Of a stretch of DNA of 64,000 nt, positions 43,161 to 50,544 are shown one piece after another; within the stretch, counting starts at the first letter, position 1; each line of letters opens with the position of its first letter. This DNA comes from CAWCKS01 sp963763485 (lineage in GTDB: Bacteria; Pseudomonadota; Alphaproteobacteria; Rhizobiales; Xanthobacteraceae). The DNA is taken from positions 186,001 through 250,000 of the forward strand of contig CAVXOW010000009.1 in NCBI GenBank assembly GCA_963763485.1, in the 5' to 3' direction. The notes beneath the pieces were generated by a model. It searched no databases. It saw nothing but the letters and a program-made list of their open reading frames with translations, and was not told where the DNA came from. A program made the position numbers and the translations under genes.

Positions 43161-43535
43161 TCACAAATGGATCACGCCCATCCTCGCCGCATGCGCGACC
43201 GCGTCGGTGCGGCCGGTGGCATCGAGCTTTTCCAGCACGGAGGCGACGTGAAATTTTGCCGTGTGCACGGAGATGCCGAGCTGTTTTGCGATCTGCTTGT
43301 TGGAGGCGCCTTCAGCCATGAGCGCGAGCACGTCGCGCTCGCGCGGCGTCAACGCGAATTCGTCTGCCTCGGCGTGGGCGCGACGCGATCTTGACACCAC
43401 CGCGAGCGGCGCGGCCTCGCCGGGAGCGGCGAGGCGCAGGCCTTTCACTTCCCCAAGCAATGCTGTCAGCCGGTCGGCCAGCGTCGCATCGTCGATCTCG
43501 ATCGCAATAACGAAAGGCGAATCCGTTTCGCTCAC
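43161..43535 (-). CDS. LuxR-type HTH regulator without receiver aspartate
   Basis: The 124-residue protein has a C-terminal LuxR/FixJ DNA-binding domain (LTPRERDVLALMAEGASNKQIAKQLGISVHTAKFHVASVLEKL) and an N-terminal half of about 55 residues too short to be a receiver domain and with no phospho-Asp motif. Its start overlaps the stop of the preceding PDZ protein gene by 4 bases, so the two are coupled. The target genes are unknown. Confidence 0.85.
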   Translation of the reverse strand: MSETDSPFVIAIEIDDATLADRLTALLGEVKGLRLAAPGEAAPLAVVSRSRRAHAEADEFALTPRERDVLALMAEGASNKQIAKQLGISVHTAKFHVASVLEKLDATGRTDAVAHAARMGVIHL

Positions 43536-44407
43536 GCAGCCGGCCTTTCGCCGATCGTCAGCCTTGCCGTCACCGGCTCGCCGCCGCGTCGGACGCTGAA
43601 CTCGGCGGTGGTCCCGACGCTGTCGGGCCCGAGCGCGCGTAGCAGCGCCCGCACGCCACGCAACGCCTCACCGTTCCAGCTCACGATCACGTCGCCCTGG
43701 CGCAGGCCGGCGGCAGCGCCAGGCCCCGCGCCGTCGACGCCCATCACCATAGCGCCGACGCCCTCGGCATCGAGCCGGACCGGCTGCAGCGCAAGGCCGA
43801 GGTAACCGCGGGCGACACGCCCGTGGGTTTCGAGCCGGGCGGCAACGCGTGCAATCGTCGCCGATGGAATCACCAGCACGCGGCGGCGCGCGCCTGCGAC
43901 TACCATGCCGAAGGCCTGTCCTTCCGCTCCAAGTGCAAGGCCGCCCTCGCTGTCGCGGCGCAGCCGGACGTCGAGTTCGATCCGTGCGTCGATCTCGCCG
44001 CCGCGCAGGCTGCGCCAGCGGCCGCCAGAGACCGAGACCACACCGAGCGCTGCCGCGGGCGTGCCCTGATCAGTCGAGGCAACGACGGCGAGCGATCCAA
44101 GCGGCGGCACGGCCTCGGTGAGCTTCGCCGCAGCCGCGCCCTTTGTGTCGAGCCGCAACAGGGCAATGTCGGTGGTGTGGTCGCGGCCCGCGATCGCGGC
44201 GGTAACGTTCTTGCCGCCGGCGAAGCCGACGGAGACCTCGCCTTCGTCGGCCAGCGCCTCGTCGGCGGTCACAACCAGCCCGTCCTTCCAGACGAAGCCG
44301 GAAGCGCGCGAACGGTGCGAGGTCACAGTGACGATAGCGGGCGAGGCGTCCGCCACCAGTTTTGCCAGCGCCGACGACAGCGCCGGCAGGGCCAGAAGAT
44401 CAGACAT
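43532..44407 (-). CDS. Trypsin-like/PDZ protein with degenerate active site (HtrA-like)
   Basis: From ATG 44407 (MSDLLALPALSSALAKLV) the 291-residue product has an HtrA-like fold: RASGFVWKDGLVVTADEALADEG, GRDHTTDIALLRL and LRRDSEGGLALGAEGQAFGM correspond to the regions of catalytic His, Asp and Ser, and a C-terminal PDZ domain (about 195-285, GYLGLALQPVRLD, GLRQGDVIVSWNG). The His is replaced (VTADEAL instead of VTNAHVV) and GNSGGPL is replaced by DSEGGLAL, so proteolysis is unlikely. No signal peptide is seen. It may be a peptide-sensing partner of the overlapping LuxR protein. Confidence 0.85.
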   Translation of the reverse strand: MSDLLALPALSSALAKLVADASPAIVTVTSHRSRASGFVWKDGLVVTADEALADEGEVSVGFAGGKNVTAAIAGRDHTTDIALLRLDTKGAAAAKLTEAVPPLGSLAVVASTDQGTPAAALGVVSVSGGRWRSLRGGEIDARIELDVRLRRDSEGGLALGAEGQAFGMVVAGARRRVLVIPSATIARVAARLETHGRVARGYLGLALQPVRLDAEGVGAMVMGVDGAGPGAAAGLRQGDVIVSWNGEALRGVRALLRALGPDSVGTTAEFSVRRGGEPVTARLTIGERPAA

Positions 44408-44486
44408 CGGAAACTCCCTTCGTGTTGCACACAATCTGGGAATTCCCGGCGCAAAGCGGTACTGGCCGGATGGCGAGGGATTTTTC

Positions 44487-44534
44487 GGAAACGCCCAAGG
44501 AAGCGCCCAACGAAGCGCCAAAGGAAGCGCCAAA
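44487..44534. repeat. 12-base tandem repeat, four copies
   Basis: Four units, GGAAACGCCCAA, GGAAGCGCCCAA, CGAAGCGCCAAA and GGAAGCGCCAAA, lie head to tail about 80 bases upstream of the HtrA-like gene. A period of 12 with few changes suggests slippage; the units could also be binding sites for the linked regulator. Confidence 0.7.
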
Positions 44535-44587
44535 GGGATCAAGGCTCATCCGCCCGCGTCAGCCAGGTCCTGGCTCTAGCGCTGCCT

Positions 44588-44941
44588 TCAGCGCATCGCC
44601 TCGCGCAGCAGATCGAGCGGCTGCCAAGGCTTCCGCAGGAAGTGCACGTTCGGCGGCAGCTGCAAATTGTCCCGACCCGAGATGATGACGACGTTGAGCG
44701 CCGGGAAGTGCCGCCTGGCGGCGTCGGCAAGCTCGATGCCATTCTCGTGCCCCGCGAGTTCAACGTCGGTCACGAGCAGATGCAACAGCGAGCCGACCTC
44801 CTCAAGCACAAGCTCAGCGGCTTCCGCGCTCTCGCAAGCGATCACCTCCATGTGTTCGTCCCTCAGCAGGTCGCTCAGCATCTCGCGCTGGAATTGGTCG
44901 TCCTCCACCACCAACGCCAACGATGGAACAGTGTTGTTCAT
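44588..44941 (-). CDS. Single-domain response regulator (receiver)
   Basis: The 117-residue protein is a lone receiver: acidic pair E13/D14/D15 (VVEDDQ), phospho-acceptor D59 in LLVTDVELAG and the conserved lysine K104 in FLRKPW. No output domain is present. It may relay phosphate to another protein or compete for a kinase. It lies upstream of the HtrA-like/LuxR pair on the same strand, 180 bases away. Confidence 0.9.
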   Translation of the reverse strand: MNNTVPSLALVVEDDQFQREMLSDLLRDEHMEVIACESAEAAELVLEEVGSLLHLLVTDVELAGHENGIELADAARRHFPALNVVIISGRDNLQLPPNVHFLRKPWQPLDLLREAMR

Positions 44942-45057
44942 CGTGGCCTCCGGGCTGTTGTCAGTTGTTAAGTCGGGAACCCGACATAGGTTCAGGCGAA
45001 TAATCTAGGCGCGTGGGGTTCCGACGGGGCGGATTCGCGCCTGCAAAGTCGGCGAAC

Positions 45058-45615
45058 TCAAATGCGCTCCGCTCGCCGTTTCAGCGCGTCCCGAAACGAT
45101 TTGCGCTTGCCGCGCGGCTCCCCGCTCGCCAGCTCCGCCGCCTGGCGTAACATCATGACGGCGTCGAGGCCCAATTCGACACAGCGCTTGCACAAGCCGT
45201 CGAGCAACAGGATCTCATCGCGGTAGTCGCGATCGCCGTCGCGCATCGCGTGGACGGCGAACGCGCGAAGAAATTGTTCGGCAGTCGCCGGAGGATCGGG
45301 GAAGGTGATCTTGCGGCCCTCCGGTCCCCAGTTGTGCGCGAAGCTCCTGCATTCGGCGAACAGCGCCCGCAGGCTCTGTCGCTCCCGATCGTCGCCGGCG
45401 ATGTAGGCATCGATCAGGCGCGCGATGATGCCGCTGCGATCGATCTCGTCGCGCAAGCGCTGTTCTTCGGCATGCATCGATGCCATGAGTTCCTTGCGCG
45501 CTTTGAGGCGCGCGACCCAGCCCAGGTCATGAATGTTGATGCCATAGTCCTGCAGCGGACGCAGACGCGCGTCGAACTGGCGTACCGTCTCGATCAGGTC
45601 GGGGGCGAAGGTCAT
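45058..45615 (-). CDS. Hypothetical cytoplasmic protein
   Basis: The 185-residue product is highly charged and mostly helical (MTFAPDLIETVRQFDARLRPL; CRSFAHNWGPEGRKITFPDPPATAEQFLRAFAVHAM). No membrane segment or recognised domain. It is 21 bases downstream of the membrane protein gene at 45637 and probably in the same operon. Confidence 0.65.
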   Translation of the reverse strand: MTFAPDLIETVRQFDARLRPLQDYGINIHDLGWVARLKARKELMASMHAEEQRLRDEIDRSGIIARLIDAYIAGDDRERQSLRALFAECRSFAHNWGPEGRKITFPDPPATAEQFLRAFAVHAMRDGDRDYRDEILLLDGLCKRCVELGLDAVMMLRQAAELASGEPRGKRKSFRDALKRRAERI

Positions 45616-45636
45616 GGCACTGTTGGCTGACCCGCC

Positions 45637-46287
45637 TCAAAGCACCAGCAAGCAGGCCTGCACCGCCAGGACGCAGCCAATAAGGCCGTACCATGTGACC
45701 GTGCGAATGTGCCAGTCGTTGCTGGCCAGCCAGACGATGGCAATCGCCCACAACAAATAGAGCGAAGGCACCTTGAAGGGGCCGAACCAGGCGTTTGTCA
45801 CCTCATTTCCGTTCACGCGGATTGACGCGACGTGATCGAAGACGGTTGAGTGGCAATTGTATCGCGTCATCGAATTGCGGCAGAGATCCTGGCGCCGGAT
45901 CGTTTCGCCCTCGACCTCGATCCGGGCGCCGATCGGGAATTCGGCTTTGGCGCAGGAACGACCTGATCCCCAGCCGCGATGCTCTGCGAGGCAGTCGCCA
46001 TAGAGGTAGTCGATTGTGACATGCCGGCCGTCGGCGGTTCTCATCCCGATCGCGAAGCGCGGCATCGGATACCAGTTGAACTTGCCGACGAAGGTCCGTT
46101 CGATCGTGCCTTCGACATGGAATGGGCCGCGCGCCTGGTCGAGCGCGCCCCATAGCAAGGCCCATCCTGCCACGATGGCGAAAATCGCCTGAACGAAGCG
46201 GTTTTCGTGCAGCGCGAGGACTTGCCGGTCGTCTTGGAGGGACGTTTGCACGTGCGTTGGTTCGTGTTGAATGATGACCAGGCTCAA
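45637..46287 (-). CDS. Hypothetical membrane protein with an extracytoplasmic loop
   Basis: The 216-residue product has a hydrophobic segment at about 32-50, a polar domain with five cysteines (LYGDCLAEHRGWGSGRSCAK, DLCRNSMTRYNCHS) and two C-terminal membrane segments (LYLLWAIAIVWLA; WYGLIGCVLAVQACLLVL). It is followed closely by the 45058 gene. No family is recognised. Confidence 0.62.
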   Translation of the reverse strand: MSLVIIQHEPTHVQTSLQDDRQVLALHENRFVQAIFAIVAGWALLWGALDQARGPFHVEGTIERTFVGKFNWYPMPRFAIGMRTADGRHVTIDYLYGDCLAEHRGWGSGRSCAKAEFPIGARIEVEGETIRRQDLCRNSMTRYNCHSTVFDHVASIRVNGNEVTNAWFGPFKVPSLYLLWAIAIVWLASNDWHIRTVTWYGLIGCVLAVQACLLVL

Positions 46288-46503
46288 GCATCCGGCGCGA
46301 CGTGAGAAGCAGTCGTGAATCGGTGCTGCCAGGACGTAAATATCGTTACTCGGTGATGAATCCGACCAGCCAAGGGTGGAGCCGCACCGCCACGCAGCGC
46401 GCTGCGTCCAATTTTATCTTGCTCTGGTCGGCCTTGCGAAATGAACCGTTAAGCTCCGTCTGCCTAAAAGCGACAGCCAACTCCGAGTAGAAAGGGGCGT
46501 AAA

Positions 46504-46665
46504 ATGCAGCTGCTCAAGAAATTCCTGTCCTGCGATTCCGGCGCAACGGCAATTGAATACGGGCTCATCGCCGCGGGTATTGCGCTGGCGATCATCGCCG
46601 CGGTCAATACGCTGGGCACCACGATCAGCGGCGCCTTCTCCTCGATCAACACCTCGTTGAAGTAA
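46504..46665 (+). CDS. Flp/Fap-type pilin, orphan
   Basis: A 53-residue product reads MQLLKKFLSCDSGATAIEYG and then a hydrophobic helix of about 20 residues (LIAAGIALAIIAAV), followed by a short C-terminus. GATAIEYGL is the Flp pilin processing signature: cleavage after Gly13 leaves Ala-Thr-Ala-Ile-Glu at the mature N-terminus, with the conserved Glu-Tyr pair. Pilins of this type form Tad pili, but no tad or cpa genes are in the window. GAAAGGGGCG is the ribosome site. Confidence 0.92.
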   Translation: MQLLKKFLSCDSGATAIEYGLIAAGIALAIIAAVNTLGTTISGAFSSINTSLK

Positions 46666-46704
46666 GCGGGCCTCGCGCGAGGCGGGCGCGGCCCTGCGAC
46701 CTGT

Positions 46705-48195
46705 TCAGGGTCGCGGGGTCGTGTGTGCATTGAAATAGCCGTCGACAAAGTCGAGCTGCGATTGCCGCCAGCTCGTGCCGACGCGCATCGCGCTGTCGAA
46801 CTCCAGATATTGCTCGCGGCCGTCGCTCACCGGCCAGGCCGGCAAGCCGCCGCCGTTGGGATCGCCTGTCGTGGCAAATCGCACCCAGGCGTCTTGCATG
46901 ACTTCGGCCAGCGCAAGGTCGTCGTTGTCGAACGGCTGCGGGTCAAGCTGCGCTGCCACCGCGAGCGAAGCGAAGACATAGGGCACCTCGTCGCCGTGGT
47001 TGGGCGCGCCGCCGCCGGGACGTTGCCGCAGGAACAGGTAGCGGTAGACCGGTGCGCCCCTGGCGCGCAGGCCGCGCATCACGCCGCGGGCGCCGGAGTT
47101 GAACTGGGTATCGGCGAACATCTCAGCGACACTGCGCCTGACGTCAGCATTGGCGTAGAGCGCTCGCGCGCGCGCCGCCTGTGCTCCAAAGCTTTCTGCG
47201 ATCAGCGCGTCGAGTTGTTCTGGCGTCCTGACCTGCCATGTCGCCGTCAGCTTCGCGCCTTCGTCGGCATTGGTGCCGACAATGGCGGGGAGGGCGAGAA
47301 TATCGCCCTTGGCATAGGCCTCGCGCTCGTCGCGCGGGATGATCCAGCCGTCGCGGATCGGTCGCAGCACGCGCGGCGTCGTCAGCCCGCGTTGCTTCGG
47401 CACGAACAGCGGCGTCTTCTCCAGAATTTCCTCGACCGTCATCTTTCGCAGCCCGGCGATCTCGCGGCCGAGCTCCCAGCCGGCGGCCTCCGCTTCGGCA
47501 AGACTCGAAAGCGGGCGGAACGCGCCGGGGCTCTGCTGGATGGTTTGTTGAAACAGCCCGCGCGCCAGCGGTGAGGTCAGCAGCAGAGATATCGACGCAG
47601 CACCAGCCGAGACGCCGAACAGCGTCACGCGATTTGGATCGCCGCCGAATGCGGCGATGTTGCGTTGAACCCAATTGAGCGCCGCCAGCGTATCGAGCAG
47701 GCCGTAATTGCCCGAACTCGCCTGCGGCAATTCCGCCGTCAGCTCCGGATGCGCCATGAAGCCGAGCACGCCGATCCGGTAGTTGATCGTGACCAGCACG
47801 ACGCCCTTCTTCGCAAAACTCTCGCCGTCACAGCGCGGATCGGAGCCGCTGCCCGAAACATAGCTGCCGCCATAGAGCCACACCATCACCGGCAGCCGTT
47901 CGTCCGGTTTCGTCGCCGGCGTCCAGATGTTCAGCGTCAGGCAGTCCTCGCTCATCGCCGCAGCGCGGGTACGCGATGTCGCGGCTTGCGGCGGATCGGT
48001 GCCGAACGCTGTCATCGCCCGGATGCCCGTCCACGGCTTGACCGGTTGCGGCGGCCGCCAGCGCAGATCGCCAACCGGCGGTGCGGCGTATGGAAGGCCC
48101 ATAAACGTTCTGATCGCGCCGCTACTGCCTGAAACAAGACCGCTGTCGGTGCGGACCACGGTGGCTGATTCGGTCGAGGCGTCCTGGATGTTCAT
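46705..48195 (-). CDS. Type B carboxylesterase
   Basis: From ATG 48195 (MNIQDASTESATVVRTDSG) the 496-residue protein belongs to the carboxylesterase/lipase family. Nucleophile S196 lies in FGVSAGAAS; SEDCLTLNIWTP and LPVMVWLYGGSYVSGSGSD (oxyanion GG) are other family hallmarks. It lacks a signal peptide, so it is cytoplasmic. It probably cleaves an ester or feruloyl-like substrate; the neighbouring IclR regulator and oxygenase genes suggest an aromatic ester. It is divergent from the IclR gene. Confidence 0.92.
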   Translation of the reverse strand: MNIQDASTESATVVRTDSGLVSGSSGAIRTFMGLPYAAPPVGDLRWRPPQPVKPWTGIRAMTAFGTDPPQAATSRTRAAAMSEDCLTLNIWTPATKPDERLPVMVWLYGGSYVSGSGSDPRCDGESFAKKGVVLVTINYRIGVLGFMAHPELTAELPQASSGNYGLLDTLAALNWVQRNIAAFGGDPNRVTLFGVSAGAASISLLLTSPLARGLFQQTIQQSPGAFRPLSSLAEAEAAGWELGREIAGLRKMTVEEILEKTPLFVPKQRGLTTPRVLRPIRDGWIIPRDEREAYAKGDILALPAIVGTNADEGAKLTATWQVRTPEQLDALIAESFGAQAARARALYANADVRRSVAEMFADTQFNSGARGVMRGLRARGAPVYRYLFLRQRPGGGAPNHGDEVPYVFASLAVAAQLDPQPFDNDDLALAEVMQDAWVRFATTGDPNGGGLPAWPVSDGREQYLEFDSAMRVGTSWRQSQLDFVDGYFNAHTTPRP

Positions 48196-48305
48196 GTCGC
48201 ATTCCTTGCGCACGCGCAGTTGACTTGTGGGGCGACGACAGCAAATTTGACGTGAGCGCGGGCGGCAGCCATGCCGCGGTTGCGCGCCGAAACAGGAGTC
48301 GCAGC

Positions 48306-49157
48306 GTGGCCGGGCGGCCCCGAACCAATACGCCCAGGAATTTCTCGCAGGAAAGCGGGTTCGAGGACCCGCGCCAGCCGCTGCACGAAGAGTCGGCACT
48401 CGGGCGCGGGCTCATGATCCTGCGCGCGTTTGATATCGGCGAGCCCTATCTCGGTAACGCCGCGATTGCCGAGCGCACCGGGCTCGCCAAGGCCACCGTC
48501 TCGCGGCTGACCCAGACGTTGCTCGAACTCGGATACCTGTTGTACCGCGCCGATCTCGGCAAGTACGAACTCGCGCCGAGCGTGCTTGCATTGTGCCATG
48601 CCTATCTCGGCAACATGCCGGTGCCTGGCGTGGCGCGGCCGGCGATGCTCGAGCTTGCCCGCGAAGCCCAGGTCAATGTCGGGCTCGGCATCCGCGACGC
48701 CCTGCGCATGGTCTATGTCGAATCCGCGCTCGGCGAGCCGATGAGCGGACGCCAGCGCGTCGGCCTCAGCGTGCCGGTCCATTTGAGCGCCATGGGTCTC
48801 GCCTGCATCGCCGGGATGGCGGCCGACCAGCGCGACGCGCTGTCGCGCGAGATCTCTCAGATGTCGTCGCCCAAGGAATGGCGCGCGATCTCGGCGAAGA
48901 TCGATGACGCGGTGGCGCAGGTCCACACCCGCGGTTTCTATCTCGGCGTCGGCACACTCAGCCCCAATACCAACATGCTCGGCGTGCCCTTCTACTACGA
49001 ACCCGCGCGCGCCATGATGGCGTTCAACTCTGGCGGCTCCTCGCCGGTGCAGACGGCCGAGAAGCTGACAAAGCTTGGCCCAAAGCTCGTCGCGCTGGTC
49101 GAGCGCGTCCGCAGCGACCTCGGCACCATGTCGGCTCCTTACAGCGTGCGGCGCTGA
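48306..49157 (+). CDS. IclR family transcriptional regulator
   Basis: The 283-residue product (GTG start at 48306 fits the frame; the upstream open frame to 48225 is uncertain) has the IclR winged helix (SALGRGLMILRAFDIGEPYLGNAAIAERTGLAKATVSRLTQTLLELGYLLY) and the effector domain (VNVGLGIRDALRMVYVESALGE, GLACIAGM). IclR regulators commonly control aromatic catabolism. A palindrome matching the IclR box is at 50468-50482. The gene is divergent from the carboxylesterase. Confidence 0.9.
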   Translation: MAGRPRTNTPRNFSQESGFEDPRQPLHEESALGRGLMILRAFDIGEPYLGNAAIAERTGLAKATVSRLTQTLLELGYLLYRADLGKYELAPSVLALCHAYLGNMPVPGVARPAMLELAREAQVNVGLGIRDALRMVYVESALGEPMSGRQRVGLSVPVHLSAMGLACIAGMAADQRDALSREISQMSSPKEWRAISAKIDDAVAQVHTRGFYLGVGTLSPNTNMLGVPFYYEPARAMMAFNSGGSSPVQTAEKLTKLGPKLVALVERVRSDLGTMSAPYSVRR

Positions 49158-49170
49158 CACCGCCGTACGG

Positions 49171-49336
49171 TTACCTCTCCCCATCGGGGAGAGGTCGACG
49201 CGCCAACGGGTCCGCGCGGAGCGCAGCCCGATGACAGGCTCCGCGCGGCGGCTGAGGGGGCTCGAGATTCGCAAGGTCGGTACCCCCTCACCCGGATTGC
49301 TCTGCAATCCGACCTCTCCCTGGAGGGGAGAGGTAA
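49171..49336. repeat. CTCTCCCC family composite repeat, copy 3
   Basis: TTACCTCTCCCCATCGGGGAGAGG at the left and GGGGAGAGGTAA at the right are inverted, with GGCTGAGGGGGCTC and CCCCCTCACCC between, as in the copy at 33490. It begins 14 bases after the IclR stop and lies between convergent genes. Confidence 0.75.
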
Positions 49337-49376
49337 GCCTCGCCAGGCCGACGCTCGATTGCACGAACTCTTCTCC

Positions 49377-50378
49377 CTACAAATCCAGCACCAGCGTCGG
49401 ACCAAGGCTGCCCGAACAGCACACCATCATGGTGTCGTTGGCGGCCTTCTCGTCGTCCGACAGGATCATGTCGCGATGGTCGGGCGTGCCTGCGAGCACG
49501 CGCGTCTCGCAGGTGCCGCAAATGCCTTGCTGGCATGAGGTCTTGATCGTGATGCCGGCGGCCTGCAGCGCCTGCAGCAAGCTCTGGTCCGGCCGGACCG
49601 CAATCGAGCGCTTTGACCGTGCCAGCTCGACCGTGTAGGCGCCGCCGGTCGCAGCCGCATTGTCGAGCGCGCTGAACCGTTCGAGATGCACGAATTTTTG
49701 CGGCCGGCCGGCACAGGCGCGCTCGAAGGCGGAAAGCATCGGCGCCGGCCCGCAGCAATAGAGCTGAGCGTCCGCTGGCGCAGAGGCGACGATCTCATCG
49801 ACGTCGATCACCTCGCCACCGTGTTCGCCATCGACATGCAGATGCAGACGATCGCCGGCAGCGGCAAAATCGCTGGCGAACAGCGCTTCGTCGCGTGTGC
49901 GCACCGCATAGTGCAGCCGCCACGCACGGCCGATCGTCTGGAGCCGGTCGATCATGCACTTGATGGGCGTGATGCCGATGCCGCCCGCGATGAAGATCGA
50001 CAATGCGGCATCCTCGATGAGAGGAAAATTGTTACGGGGAAGGCCGATCTTCAGAATCTGTCCGACGCGCAGCTCCTCATGCATGCAGCGCGAGCCGCCG
50101 CGGCCTTCCGTCTCCAGCTTGACGCCCAGCAGGTAGTGCGTGCGGTCGCCCGCGCTGCTGGCGATCGAGTATTGCCGGATGGTGCCGCTGGGCAGGTGGA
50201 TATCGACATGGGAGCCGGCCGTGAAGGCAGGCACTTCGCCGTCGCGCAGCGGCCGGAGCTCGAACAAATTCGTGCGCGTCGCGCCGAAGATGATCGCGGT
50301 CAGCCGCATCTCCACCGTGTCGTCGATCGAAGCGGCGGCCGCTTGCTCGCCGCTCGGAGGCGCTAAGTGCTTGGTCAT
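49377..50378 (-). CDS. Phthalate/vanillate-type oxygenase reductase
   Basis: The 333-residue protein supplies electrons to a Rieske oxygenase. It has a flavin-binding domain (RQYSIASSAGDR, about 70-80), an NAD-binding domain (FIAGGIGITPIKCMIDRL, about 128-145) and a C-terminal plant-type 2Fe-2S domain with C282, C287, C290 in CQQGICGTC and C320 or C321 in MMVCCSG. This order is that of class IA oxygenase reductases. It is divergent from the oxygenase gene, with the IclR-box palindrome between them. Confidence 0.93.
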   Translation of the reverse strand: MTKHLAPPSGEQAAAASIDDTVEMRLTAIIFGATRTNLFELRPLRDGEVPAFTAGSHVDIHLPSGTIRQYSIASSAGDRTHYLLGVKLETEGRGGSRCMHEELRVGQILKIGLPRNNFPLIEDAALSIFIAGGIGITPIKCMIDRLQTIGRAWRLHYAVRTRDEALFASDFAAAGDRLHLHVDGEHGGEVIDVDEIVASAPADAQLYCCGPAPMLSAFERACAGRPQKFVHLERFSALDNAAATGGAYTVELARSKRSIAVRPDQSLLQALQAAGITIKTSCQQGICGTCETRVLAGTPDHRDMILSDDEKAANDTMMVCCSGSLGPTLVLDL

Positions 50379-50462
50379 CCGTCCAATTTCTTCCCTGCGC
50401 GAAACGGAATTGTTTTCCGCTGCCGGTTCGGTGTCGATGATAGCCTAAATTGACCACCGAGA

Positions 50463-50487
50463 TAAAATGGAACTATATTCCATTTTA
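50463..50487. promoter_or_regulatory. Perfect palindrome resembling the IclR box
   Basis: Arms TAAAATGGAA and TTCCATTTTA pair perfectly around CTATA. The inner 15 bases TGGAACTATATTCCA match the IclR-type box (TGGAA-N5-TTCCA). It lies 84 bases downstream of the reductase start codon on its upstream side and 58 bases upstream of the Rieske oxygenase start, in the divergent promoter. It is the likely operator of the IclR regulator at 48306. Confidence 0.75.
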
Positions 50488-50544
50488 TTAGGCGGTGCTT
50501 CGGGCATCGGCCCAGAAAGAACCTCAAGCAAGGGAGTGAGCGCT

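Noticed and set aside
43161..43535. LuxR protein as a two-component response regulator
   Set aside because: The N-terminal half is too short for a receiver domain and has no phospho-Asp motif.
44487..44534. 12-base repeats considered as a CRISPR or coding repeat
   Set aside because: Too short for CRISPR repeats; the frame that reads through them on the minus strand only extends the HtrA-like gene upstream of its proper start.
50467..50544. Upstream ATG start for the Rieske oxygenase
   Set aside because: It begins inside the palindrome, adds 26 residues without homology, and ATG 50545 fits the family.
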